Shown here in pieces: positions 1 through 7,840 of a DNA stretch of 64,000 bases. The DNA is from Hydrogenophaga intermedia (GTDB taxonomy: Bacteria > Pseudomonadota > Gammaproteobacteria > Burkholderiales > Burkholderiaceae_C). The notes beneath the pieces were generated by a model. It did not search any database and was not told the DNA's origin. It saw only the letters and a list, made by a program, of their open reading frames with translations. The stretch is taken from the NCBI RefSeq assembly GCF_000723405.1, contig NZ_CCAE010000006.1:75001-139000 (forward strand), in the 5' to 3' direction. The position numbers and the translations under genes are program-made. Every line of letters begins with the position of its first letter. Position 1 is the first letter of the stretch.

Positions 1-431
1 CGGTGTTCCTGGTGAGCCACGACCGGCGCTTTCTCGACAACGTGGTGACGAGCACACTGGTGGCCGAGGGAGAGGGCCGCTGGCGCGAGTACGTGGGCGA
101 CGTGCAAGATTGGCTGACTCAGTCGGCGCGAGCGACGCCGGCGACTCCGCCCGCCGCGGCGACACTTGCCAGGCCAACGGCCGTCACCGCCCCGGCGAAC
201 GAGGCGCCGCGCCGCAAGCTCAGCTACAAGGAGCAGCGCGAACTCGATGCGCTGCCCGAGCGCATCGCCGCGCTGGAAGCCGAACAGGCCGCGCTCTCGG
301 CCGAACTGGGCGACGGCAGCCTCTACGGGACCAACCCCGCGCGCGCGGCCGATGTGTCCCAGCGCCTGGTGGCGGTGGAAGAGGAATGGATCGCCGCGCT
401 GGAGCGCCAGGAAGCGCTGGGCACGCGCTGA
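1..431 (+). CDS. uup: ABC-F ATPase Uup, C-terminal part (5' truncated)
   Basis: This is the last ~143 codons of an ABC-F protein, a cytosolic tandem ATPase family that acts on ribosomes or nucleic acids. The visible part opens at the H-switch of the second ATPase domain (VSHDRRFLDN) and runs through the usual VxxxEGxGxWxEYVGxYxD-like segment. A Pro/Ala-rich linker follows (residues ~45-65), then a charged coiled-coil tail starting at KLSYKEQRELDALP, which is the Uup C-terminal DNA-binding domain. The frame enters at base 3; the GTG there is an internal Val, not a start. The gene ends 13 bases before the convergent regulator at 445. Assignment to Uup rather than another ABC-F rests on the C-terminal coiled coil. 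Confidence 0.88.
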   Translation, partial: VFLVSHDRRFLDNVVTSTLVAEGEGRWREYVGDVQDWLTQSARATPATPPAAATLARPTAVTAPANEAPRRKLSYKEQRELDALPERIAALEAEQAALSAELGDGSLYGTNPARAADVSQRLVAVEEEWIAALERQEALGTR

Positions 432-444
432 CTCATCCGACGCA

Positions 445-1839
445 TCAGGACGATCCCACGCGGCGCGAGAAGATGCGCCAGAAGGTCGCGTCCTGCGTGG
501 TGGCGAAGTTGATGCGCATGAGCGTGCTGGGCGTACGCGCCGCGTGGAAGAGCGCGCCCGGAGCTATCAGGTAGCCGTCGTCGAGCAGCCGCTGGGCGAG
601 TTCGTCTGTGTCGACGCCGGTGTCCACCCAGCCAAACAATCCTGAGGGCTCGGCCGCGAATCGGCAGCCCGCGCCCAGCGCCAGCTTGACGCTGCGCGAG
701 CGCGCCGCATCGAGCCGCGTGCGCACACGCTCGGCATGGCGGCGCAGTTGGCCTTGCTCGATGCAATGTGCCAACGCCTTCTCCAGCAAGGCGGGCGTGG
801 TCAAGGTGCTCAACAGCTTGGTATCGAGCAGCGGTTCGAGCAGGCCTGGCGGCGCCGCCAGGAAGCCGATGCGCCAGTTGGGCGCGAGGATCTTTGCGAA
901 GCCGCTGACATAGATGGTGCGCTGCAGGCCGTCCAGCGCACTCAGTCGCGTGCTGTGCTCGGGGGCGAGGTGGCTGTACGTGTCGTCTTCGACAATGTGG
1001 AAGTTGTGTTGTTGGGCCAGTTGCAGCAGGCGATGCGCCACCCCGGGCGAGAGGCTGTAGCCCGTGGGGTTGTGCAGCACGCTCACGCTCACGAAGAGCT
1101 TGGGCCGGTGCGCTTCGGCCAGGCGCTCCATCACCGCCAGGTCGGGGCCGTCGGGGCCACGCGGCACGGTGAGGATGCGCATGCCGAGCGCCGCAAGGCG
1201 CGCGAACTCCACCGCCCAGCCGGGCTCTTCCACCATGACCGGATCGCCGGGGCGCAGCAGGGTGCGGCTGACGATATCGAGCGCGTGCGTGGCGCCCACG
1301 GTGGTGATGATCTGCGCCGGGTCCACTGGCACGCTGATGGCGGAGAGCTTCTGCGCGAGCACGCGGCGCAAGCCCTCATCGCCGCGCGGCTCGCCGTAAC
1401 TCAGCGAGGTTTCGTTGAGCGCGCGTGTCGACGCTACGCGCCGCACGGCTGCGGGCATGAAGGTCGACTCCAGCCAGTCGGGGGGAAACACGCCCATGCC
1501 CGGCTGCGGCTTGTCGCTGACCTGGTGGAACATGCCGCGGATGAGCGCGGTGGCATTGATGGGTCCCTGGGCTGGCGGCACGGGCGCCGCGTGGCGCGGC
1601 TCGCTGCGCGGCGCGATCGACTCGCGCACAAAGAACCCGCGCTGGCGCTGCGCCTGCACCAAGCCCTGGGCGAGCAACAGGTCGTAGGCGGCCACCACGG
1701 TGGACGGGCTCACGCCGTGCTGCGCGGCACAGGCCCGCACCGAGGGCAGGCGCGCGCCCGGTACCAGCAGCCGCTGGCGGATGCGGTCGGCGTAGCGCTC
1801 GGCCAACTGCTCGGTAAGCGACTGATTGGCGGTCTTCAT
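445..1839 (-). CDS. MocR/GntR-type regulator with aminotransferase-like domain
   Basis: A 464-residue PLP-dependent MocR-family regulator. An N-terminal GntR winged helix (residues ~5-65, with LPSVRACAAQHGVSPSTVVAAY) is fused to a fold-type I aminotransferase domain. The PLP Lys lies in YVSGFAKILAPNWRIGF, and HNPTGYSLSP and DDTYSHL are also recognisable. Such proteins bind amino-acid or vitamin B6 ligands and act as local regulators. I start at ATG 1839 (MKTANQSLTEQ); ATG 1845 is equally possible, while the longer frame to 1881 adds no family-like sequence. It is divergent from the exporter/aminotransferase operon at 1981, its likely target, and the shared intergenic region carries four direct repeats. 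Confidence 0.9.
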   Translation of the reverse strand: MKTANQSLTEQLAERYADRIRQRLLVPGARLPSVRACAAQHGVSPSTVVAAYDLLLAQGLVQAQRQRGFFVRESIAPRSEPRHAAPVPPAQGPINATALIRGMFHQVSDKPQPGMGVFPPDWLESTFMPAAVRRVASTRALNETSLSYGEPRGDEGLRRVLAQKLSAISVPVDPAQIITTVGATHALDIVSRTLLRPGDPVMVEEPGWAVEFARLAALGMRILTVPRGPDGPDLAVMERLAEAHRPKLFVSVSVLHNPTGYSLSPGVAHRLLQLAQQHNFHIVEDDTYSHLAPEHSTRLSALDGLQRTIYVSGFAKILAPNWRIGFLAAPPGLLEPLLDTKLLSTLTTPALLEKALAHCIEQGQLRRHAERVRTRLDAARSRSVKLALGAGCRFAAEPSGLFGWVDTGVDTDELAQRLLDDGYLIAPGALFHAARTPSTLMRINFATTQDATFWRIFSRRVGSS

Positions 1840-1859
1840 CAACATCGGTGGACTTCTCG

Positions 1860-1926
1860 CTGTATTGCCACTTGCACCCACACAGTGCGCAGTATTGAGT
1901 GGGTCAACTGTATTGGTTCTGTATTG
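1860..1926. promoter_or_regulatory. Four C(T/A)GTATTG direct repeats, candidate MocR operator
   Basis: In the divergent spacer between the MocR gene and the LysE gene, CTGTATTG occurs at 1860-1867, 1908-1915 and 1919-1926, and CAGTATTG at 1890-1897. The last two are 11 bp apart, one helical turn; the others are spaced 30 and 18 bp. MocR proteins are known to bind direct repeats in such spacers. That these are the operator is inference. No convincing -35/-10 pair was recognised here. Confidence 0.5.
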
Positions 1927-1980
1927 ATATCCAAGGGTACATTGAACCTTCCCACAACGCCAGCGCCATCCCCGTTGTCC

Positions 1981-2595
1981 ATGTCCGCCACCGAACTGAC
2001 CGCCCTGCTGATCTTCTGCACCGCGATGAGCTTTTCGCCGGGCCCCAACACCACGCTGTCCACCGCGCTGGCGGCCAACTTCGGCCTGCGGCGCGCCCTG
2101 CGCTTCTGCCTGGCCGTGCCCACGGGCTGGACGATGCTCATGCTCGCCAGCGGCCTGGGCGTGGGCGCGCTGATCGCCGGCGTGCCGCCACTGCGCTGGG
2201 CCGTGAAGCTGCTCGGCGTGGCCTACATGCTCTGGCTGGCCTGGCAGCTCGCGCGCACCGCACGGCTGTCACAGGCCGACCCCGCCCGCCTGCAGGTGGG
2301 CTTCTGGCAGGGGGTGGGGCTGCAGTTCATCAACATCAAGGCCTGGATGCTCGCGCTCACGCTCAGCGCGGGCTGGGTGGTCAGCAGCGCGGGCGCCCCC
2401 GCGCCCAACCCGGGTGAGCGGCTGTTCATCGTCTGCCTGGTGATGCTGTTCTTCGCCTTTGTCAGCAACTTCCTCTACGCCCTCATCGGCTCGCTGCTGC
2501 GCGACTGGCTCGCGCAAGGCGCACGCCTGCTCTGGTTCAACCGCGCCCTGTCTGGCGTGCTCGTGGTCACCGCCTTGTGGATGCTGACCGTATGA
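1981..2595 (+). CDS. LysE/RhtB-family amino-acid exporter
   Basis: A 204-residue inner-membrane exporter of the LysE/RhtB family. The family signature FSPGPNTTL sits near residue 20, and about six hydrophobic segments follow (for example TGWTMLMLASGLGVGALIAG and LFIVCLVMLFFAFVSNFLYAL). The start is ATG 1981; the longer frame upstream reads across the divergent regulator and is not coding. It is the first gene of a seven-gene operon, and its stop overlaps the next start as ATGA at 2592. With a second exporter directly behind it and amino-acid enzymes downstream, it probably exports an amino acid or derivative that the pathway handles. Substrate unknown. Confidence 0.88.
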   Translation: MSATELTALLIFCTAMSFSPGPNTTLSTALAANFGLRRALRFCLAVPTGWTMLMLASGLGVGALIAGVPPLRWAVKLLGVAYMLWLAWQLARTARLSQADPARLQVGFWQGVGLQFINIKAWMLALTLSAGWVVSSAGAPAPNPGERLFIVCLVMLFFAFVSNFLYALIGSLLRDWLAQGARLLWFNRALSGVLVVTALWMLTV

Positions 2596-3524
2596 CGAAC
2601 GACGAAACCCGCGGCTGGTTGCTCGGCCTGGTTGGCGTGGCGGTCTTCGGCCTCACGCTGCCCATGACGCGCCTGGCCACCGGCAGCCTCGACGCGCCCC
2701 AGCTCTCGCCCTGGTTCGTCACCTGGGCGAGAGCTGCCATCGCCGGTGGGCTGTCGCTGGCCTACCTGTGGGCCACGCGCTCGCCCTGGCCACAGCGGGC
2801 GCACCGCGGCCCGCTCGCGCTCGCGGTGCTGGGCAACGTGATCGGCTTTCCGCTGCTGCTGGGTTGGGCGCTGCGCCATGTGACGGCGAGCCACGCCGCC
2901 GTGTTCACTGCGCTGCTGCCGCTGGCCACCGCGGCGGTGGCGGCCTGGCTGCTGCACCAGCGGGCGCGCCTGGGGTTCTGGCTGTTTGCCGGCCTGGGCA
3001 GCGCGCTGGTCATGGTCTACAGCCTGCTGCGCGCGCACCAGATGGGCCAGGGCTTCGGCCTCAGTTGGGCCGACACGCTGCTGGTGGGCGCTGTGCTGGC
3101 CGCCGCTCTGGGCTATGTGGGCGGCACGCGGGTCACACCCGCGCTGGGCGCCGAGCGCGTGATCAGTTGGGTGTGCGCGCTCGCGCTGCCCGTCACCGTA
3201 CCGGGCGCGCTGCTCACCTGGCCCGACCAGGCGGTCAGCGCCAGCGCCTGGCTCGGCCTCGCATACGTGGCGGTGTTCTCCATGTGGGCCGGTTTCTTCG
3301 CCTGGTTCCGAGGGTTGGCCCTGGGTGGCGCCCTGCGCGTGAGCCAGCTCCAATTGCTGCAACCCTTCATCAGCATCGCTGCGGCGGTGCCGCTGCTGGG
3401 CGAGCGCCTGGACGCGCTCACCCTGGTTTTTTCGCTGGCCGTCGTGGCCAGCGTGTTCGTGGGCCGGCGCCTGGGTGCGACGCCGGCCTCGCCCTCCCTG
3501 CCCACCACCAAGGCACTCACATGA
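2592..3524 (+). CDS. EamA/DMT-family transporter
   Basis: A 310-residue drug/metabolite superfamily permease made of two EamA repeats with about ten membrane segments. It begins TNDETRGWLLGLVGVAVFGL and ends in a short polar tail. ATG 2592 is chosen because it overlaps the LysE stop (ATGA), fitting the coupled operon; a GTG at 2577 in the same frame is less likely. The next gene starts at 3521, again as ATGA. Members export amino acids, nucleosides or small metabolites. Two unrelated exporters side by side suggest that removal of a product or a toxic intermediate matters here. Confidence 0.9.
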   Translation: MTNDETRGWLLGLVGVAVFGLTLPMTRLATGSLDAPQLSPWFVTWARAAIAGGLSLAYLWATRSPWPQRAHRGPLALAVLGNVIGFPLLLGWALRHVTASHAAVFTALLPLATAAVAAWLLHQRARLGFWLFAGLGSALVMVYSLLRAHQMGQGFGLSWADTLLVGAVLAAALGYVGGTRVTPALGAERVISWVCALALPVTVPGALLTWPDQAVSASAWLGLAYVAVFSMWAGFFAWFRGLALGGALRVSQLQLLQPFISIAAAVPLLGERLDALTLVFSLAVVASVFVGRRLGATPASPSLPTTKALT

Positions 3525-4714
3525 CCGCCACCACTCACTGGACCCTGGCCCGCCGCGCCGAGCGCATGAACCCCTCCGTGATCCGCGAAATCCTCAAGGT
3601 CACCGAAAAGCCCGGGATCATCAGCTTCGCGGGCGGCCTGCCCTCACCGCAAACCTTCCCGGTCAGCGCCTTCGCCGAGGCCTGCGCCGAGGTACTGGAA
3701 AACGACGGTCGCGCCGCGTTGCAGTACGCGGCCAGCGAAGGCCACGCGCAATTGCGCGAATGGGTGGCGCGGCAACTGCCCTGGAAGGTGGACCCGGCGC
3801 AGGTACTCATCACCACCGGCAGCCAGCAAGGCCTGGATCTGGTGGCCAAGGTGCTGATCGACACCGGCAGCCGCGTGCTGGTGGAGACACCCACCTACCT
3901 GGGCGCGCTGCAGGCCTTCACGCCGATGGAGCCGCGCTTCGTCGGCGTGGCCAGCGACGCCGAGGGCATCGACGTCGACGACCTGCGCCGCCAGGCGCCG
4001 GGTGCCCGCTTCCTCTACGCGCTGCCCAATTTCCAGAACCCCACCGGCCGCACCATGAGCGAGGCGCGCCGCGCCGCGCTGGTGCAGGCCGCAGCAGAGG
4101 CCGGCCTGCCCATCGTGGAAGACAACCCCTACGGCGACCTGTGGTTCGATGCGCCGCCGCCCGCGCCACTGACCGCGCGCAATCCCGACGGTGGCCTCTA
4201 CCTCGGCTCCTTTTCCAAGATCCTGGCACCCGGCCTGCGCCTGGGCTTCCTGGTGGCGCCGGCCGCGCTGTACCCCAAGCTGCTGCAGGCCAAGCAGGCC
4301 GCCGACCTGCACAGCCCCAGCTTCAACCAGCGCCTGGTCAGCGCCGTGCTGAAGGACGGCTTCCTCGAACGCCACGTGCCCACCATCCGCGCGCTCTACG
4401 CCTCGCAGTGCCGCGCCATGCTGGCCGCGCTCGAGCGCGAGATGGCCGGCCTGGGCGTGCAGTGGAACGCGCCCGACGGCGGCATGTTCCTGTGGGCGCG
4501 CCTGCCCGAGGGCATGGACGCCACCGCCCTGCTGCCGCACGCGGTGGAACGCGGCGTGGCCTTCGTGCCGGGCGCGCCCTTCTTTACCGACGCGCCCGAT
4601 ACGCGCTCGCTGCGCCTGTCCTTCGTCACCGCCACGGTCGAGCAGATCGACCGCGGCATCGCCGCGCTGGCGCAAACCGTGCGCGAACACCTGCCCACAC
4701 CAGTCCCCGCATGA
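3521..4714 (+). CDS. PLP-dependent aminotransferase, 2-aminoadipate/LysN-like
   Basis: A 397-residue fold-type I aminotransferase. Recognisable parts are the N-terminal segment KPGIISFAGGLPSPQTFP, the cofactor-contacting stretch TTGSQQGLDL, PNFQNPTGRTM, the DNPYGDLWF Asp/Tyr region and the PLP Lys in SFSKILAPGLRLGF. This arrangement fits the 2-aminoadipate/aromatic/branched-chain group that is also the ancestor of MocR effector domains. ATG 3521 overlaps the upstream stop, and its own stop overlaps the GST start at 4711. It presumably interconverts an amino acid and a 2-oxo acid that the neighbouring enzymes act on. The exact substrate cannot be read. Confidence 0.9.
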   Translation: MTATTHWTLARRAERMNPSVIREILKVTEKPGIISFAGGLPSPQTFPVSAFAEACAEVLENDGRAALQYAASEGHAQLREWVARQLPWKVDPAQVLITTGSQQGLDLVAKVLIDTGSRVLVETPTYLGALQAFTPMEPRFVGVASDAEGIDVDDLRRQAPGARFLYALPNFQNPTGRTMSEARRAALVQAAAEAGLPIVEDNPYGDLWFDAPPPAPLTARNPDGGLYLGSFSKILAPGLRLGFLVAPAALYPKLLQAKQAADLHSPSFNQRLVSAVLKDGFLERHVPTIRALYASQCRAMLAALEREMAGLGVQWNAPDGGMFLWARLPEGMDATALLPHAVERGVAFVPGAPFFTDAPDTRSLRLSFVTATVEQIDRGIAALAQTVREHLPTPVPA

Positions 4715-5328
4715 GCCTGCACCTCTGGGGCCGCCTGAGCTCCATCAACGTGCGCAAGGTGATGCTGTGCGCGCAGTGGCTCGGCCTGGACCTGCCGCGC
4801 AGCGACGCCGGCCTGTCCTACGGCGTGGTGAACACGCCGGCCTACCGCGCCATGAACCCCAATGGCTTGGTGCCCGTGCTGCAGGACGGCGACTTCACCC
4901 TCTGGGAGAGCAATGCCATCCTGCGCTATCTGTGCGAACGCCAGGGTCGCGGCATGCCCGCCGACCTGCGCACGCGCGCCGAGACCAACCGCTGGCTCGA
5001 CTGGCAGCAGACCACGCTCAACCGCGCCAGCGGCCCGGCTTTCGTGCAATGGATCCGCACCCCGGGCGAGCGGCGCGACATGGCCGCCATCGAGGCCTCG
5101 GTACGCGCCAGCGAGCCCTTGTTCGAGTTGCTCGACGCCCACCTCGCGCAGCGGCCGCACATGGCGGGCGACCAGGTGTCCGCCGCCGACTTCCCCATCG
5201 CCTGTGAACTCCACCGCTGGTTCGGCCTGCCGCAGGCGCGGCCGGCCTGGCCCCACCTTGAACGCTGGTACGCCGGCTGGCTGGCGCAGCCCTGCAGCCG
5301 CGGCGTGCTCGACCTACCCCTCGCCTGA
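4711..5328 (+). CDS. Glutathione S-transferase family protein
   Basis: A 205-residue cytosolic GST. The N-terminal thioredoxin-like half has SSINVRKVMLCAQWLGLDL and the glutathione-binding GLVPVLQDGDFTLWESNAI (residues ~50-70). The helical C-terminal half has the conserved ADFPIACELHRW region. It starts by ATGA overlap with the aminotransferase and ends 3 bases before the PhzF start. Its place in an amino-acid operon suggests a role in detoxifying or isomerising a reactive intermediate rather than general xenobiotic work; this is inference. Confidence 0.9.
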   Translation: MSLHLWGRLSSINVRKVMLCAQWLGLDLPRSDAGLSYGVVNTPAYRAMNPNGLVPVLQDGDFTLWESNAILRYLCERQGRGMPADLRTRAETNRWLDWQQTTLNRASGPAFVQWIRTPGERRDMAAIEASVRASEPLFELLDAHLAQRPHMAGDQVSAADFPIACELHRWFGLPQARPAWPHLERWYAGWLAQPCSRGVLDLPLA

Positions 5329-5331
5329 ACC

Positions 5332-6198
5332 ATGACCTCCCGCCCCTTCCAGCAAATCGACGTCTTCACCGCCACCCCCTGCCTGGGCAACCCGCTCGCC
5401 GTGGTGCTCGACGGCGGCGGCCTCAGCACCGAGCAGATGCAGACCTTCACCGACTGGACCAACCTGTCGGAATGCACCTTCGTGCTGCCGCCCACGCAAG
5501 CCGGTGCCGACTACCGCGTGCGCATCTTCTGCCCCGGGCGTGAACTGCCCTTCGCCGGCCACCCCACGCTGGGCACGGCGCACGCCTGGCTCGCCGCGGG
5601 CGGCCAGCCCCAAGGCGAGGACATCGTGCAGGAATGCGGCGTGGGGCTGGTGCGCATCCGCCGCGACGGCGCGCGCCTGGCCTTCGCGGCGCCGCCGCTG
5701 CGCCGCGAAGGCCCGCTGGACGAAGCCGACGTGGCGCTGATCGCGCGCGGCCTGGGCATCGCGCGCGAGGACGTGCTGGCGCACAGCTGGTGCGACAACG
5801 GCCCTGGCTGGCGCGCGGTGATGCTGCGCAGCGCCGAGCAGGTGCTGGCCGTGAAGCCCGACGCCGCCGTGCTCGCGGGCCTGGACATCGGCGTGGTCGG
5901 CCCGCGCGGCAAGGTGGGCGTGGTCGGGAAAATGGAATCTGCCCCCGATGTGTTGTTCGAGGTACGCGCCTTCTTCCCCGGCAACAACGGCATCGCCGAG
6001 GATCCCGTGACGGGTAGCCTGAACGCCGCGCTGGCGCAGTGGCTGATCGGCGCGGGCATGGCGCCCGAGCGCTACGTCGCCAGCCAGGGCACCGCGCTGC
6101 GTCGCGCCGGGCGCGTGCACATCCAGCGCGACGCCGACGGCACGGTGTGGGTCGGTGGCGAATCGGTCACCTGCGTGCAAGGAACCGTGCGCTTATGA
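5332..6198 (+). CDS. PhzF-family isomerase/epimerase
   Basis: A 288-residue protein of the PhzF family, a diaminopimelate-epimerase-like fold without cofactor. The catalytic-type Glu is E47 in NLSECTFVLPP. GRELPFAGHPTLGTAHAWL and the C-terminal EDPVTGSLNAALAQWL are family hallmarks. Length is typical (260-300). It sits 3 bases after the GST and overlaps the VOC gene by ATGA at 6195. Family members shift double bonds or epimerise small acids; outside phenazine producers, which this is not (no phz genes are seen), the reaction is usually unknown. Confidence 0.92.
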   Translation: MTSRPFQQIDVFTATPCLGNPLAVVLDGGGLSTEQMQTFTDWTNLSECTFVLPPTQAGADYRVRIFCPGRELPFAGHPTLGTAHAWLAAGGQPQGEDIVQECGVGLVRIRRDGARLAFAAPPLRREGPLDEADVALIARGLGIAREDVLAHSWCDNGPGWRAVMLRSAEQVLAVKPDAAVLAGLDIGVVGPRGKVGVVGKMESAPDVLFEVRAFFPGNNGIAEDPVTGSLNAALAQWLIGAGMAPERYVASQGTALRRAGRVHIQRDADGTVWVGGESVTCVQGTVRL

Positions 6199-6872
6199 AC
6201 GCCGCCTTCGACCACCTGGTGGTCGCAGCCGCCACGCTGGCCGAGGGCGTGAACTGGTGCGAAACCACGCTGGGCTGCACGCCCGCTCCCGGTGGCGCGC
6301 ACGCCTTGTTCGGCACCCACAACCGCCTGCTGCGGCTCGACGGCGCCGAGCGCACTTACCTCGAGTTGCTCGCCATCAACCCGGCGGCCAGGCCCACGCG
6401 CGCGGCGCCACTCAAGCGCTGGTTCGACCTGGACGATCCCTCGCTGCGCGAGCGCTTGCGCGTGCACGGCCCGCAGCCTATCCACTGGGTGGCGCGCGTC
6501 GACGACATCGAGGCCGCGCGCGCCGTCTGGCTCGCGCAGGGCATTGACCCCGGCCCGGTGCTCACCGCCTCGCGCGAGACGCCGCGCGGCCTGCTGCAAT
6601 GGCGCATCACCGTGCGCGACGACGGCGCGCGCCACTTCGACGGCCTGCTGCCCACACTGATCCAGTGGGGCGGCATCCACCCGGTCGCCACGTTGCCGCC
6701 CAGCGGGCTGCAACTGCGCGAGTTGTCCCTGAGCCACCCACGCACGGCGGCACTCAACGCCGCCCTGGCCGCCATCGGCCTGCCCGGGCTGCGCGCACGC
6801 GAAGCCGAGGCATCCCTCGGCGTCCACCTGCACAACGGCCGGCAAGCCCTGCACCTGAGCGCCACCCCATGA
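6195..6872 (+). CDS. VOC-superfamily (glyoxalase-like) protein
   Basis: A 225-residue protein with a glyoxalase_3-like VOC fold. It begins NAAFDHLVVAAATLAEGVNW and contains LFGTHNRLLRLDGAERTYLELLAI, a pattern common in this group. The metal-ligand positions typical of VOC enzymes (His near the start, Glu in YLEL) are present. It overlaps PhzF by ATGA (6195) and the dehydratase-like gene by ATGA (6869). Function is unproven; the operon points to a small keto or aldehyde acid substrate. Confidence 0.82.
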   Translation: MNAAFDHLVVAAATLAEGVNWCETTLGCTPAPGGAHALFGTHNRLLRLDGAERTYLELLAINPAARPTRAAPLKRWFDLDDPSLRERLRVHGPQPIHWVARVDDIEAARAVWLAQGIDPGPVLTASRETPRGLLQWRITVRDDGARHFDGLLPTLIQWGGIHPVATLPPSGLQLRELSLSHPRTAALNAALAAIGLPGLRAREAEASLGVHLHNGRQALHLSATP

Positions 6873-7840
6873 GCATCGCCTTGCCCTCCCTTGCCGACAT
6901 CGAACGCGCCGCCGAGATCGTGTACCGCGCCTTCTCGGCCACGCCACAGTACCCCTGGGCCACGCTGAGCGCGCGGCTGGGCGCCACCTGCTGGCTCAAG
7001 CACGAAAACCACACGCCCGTGGGCGCCTTCAAGATCCGCGGTGGCCTGACCTACTTCGATCACCTCGCGCGGCGCGGCGCGCTCCCCCGCGAGGTGATCT
7101 CGGCCACGCGCGGCAACCACGGCCAGAGCGTGGCCTGGGCCGCGCGCGCACACGGCGTGGCTTGCACCATCGTCGTGCCGCACGGCAACTCGGTCGAGAA
7201 GAACGCCGCCATGCGCGGCCTGGGCGTCACATTGATCGAACACGGCGACGAGTTCCAGGTCGCACGCGAACACGCCATCGCGCTGGCCACGGAGCGCGGC
7301 GCGCACATGGTGCCGAGCTTTCATGGCGACCTGCTGAGCGGCGTGGCCACCGCGTGGTGGGAGTTCTTCCGCGCCGCGCCCGATCTCGATGTCGTCTATG
7401 TGCCCATCGGCCTGGGCTCTGGCGCGTGCTCGGCCATCGCGGCGCGCAACGCGCTGGGCCACCGCGCCCGCATCGTGGGCGTGGTGAGCGCGGGCGCCAC
7501 CACCTACGCCGACTCGCTCGCCGCGCGCCGTGTGGTGGAAGCACCGGTGAGCACGGTGCTGGCCGACGGCATGGCCTGCCGCGTGGCCGAAGCCGATGCC
7601 CTCCCGCCGCTGGCCGATGGCCTGGACCACCTGGTGAAGGTGAGCGACGAAGAAGTCGCCGAGGCCATGCGCGCGCTGTTCGCCGACACGCACAACGTGG
7701 CCGAGGGTGCCGGCGCCGCAGGCTTCGCGGCGGCCTGGCAGGAGCGGGACCGCCTTCGCGGCCAGGTGGTGGGCGCCGTGCTGAGCGGCGGCAACGTGGA
7801 CAGCGAGGCGTTCGCGCGCGTGCTCAGTCGGCTGGCTTGA
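6869..7840 (+). CDS. Threonine/serine dehydratase-like PLP enzyme
   Basis: A 323-residue fold-type II PLP enzyme of the short catabolic dehydratase type, with no C-terminal ACT domain. The PLP Lys is in GAFKIRGGL, the phosphate/substrate loop in SATRGNHGQSVAWAA, and the C-terminal cofactor loop in LSGGNVDSE. Possible substrates are threonine, serine, hydroxyaspartate or an ectoine-derived compound (EutB-like); the sequence alone does not decide. It is the last gene of the coupled operon. Its final 17 bases overlap tail-to-tail with the hybrid kinase gene on the other strand, so the operon has no room for a separate terminator here. Confidence 0.88.
   Translation: MSIALPSLADIERAAEIVYRAFSATPQYPWATLSARLGATCWLKHENHTPVGAFKIRGGLTYFDHLARRGALPREVISATRGNHGQSVAWAARAHGVACTIVVPHGNSVEKNAAMRGLGVTLIEHGDEFQVAREHAIALATERGAHMVPSFHGDLLSGVATAWWEFFRAAPDLDVVYVPIGLGSGACSAIAARNALGHRARIVGVVSAGATTYADSLAARRVVEAPVSTVLADGMACRVAEADALPPLADGLDHLVKVSDEEVAEAMRALFADTHNVAEGAGAAGFAAAWQERDRLRGQVVGAVLSGGNVDSEAFARVLSRLA

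Noticed and set aside
736..1980. Plus-strand extension of the LysE frame back to base 736
   Set aside because: It runs antisense through the MocR gene and has no membrane or family-like sequence; ATG 1981 gives the normal LysE start.
7824..7840. Frameshift or assembly error at the dehydratase/kinase overlap
   Set aside because: Both proteins end in family-typical sequence, so a 17-base tail-to-tail overlap is acceptable.
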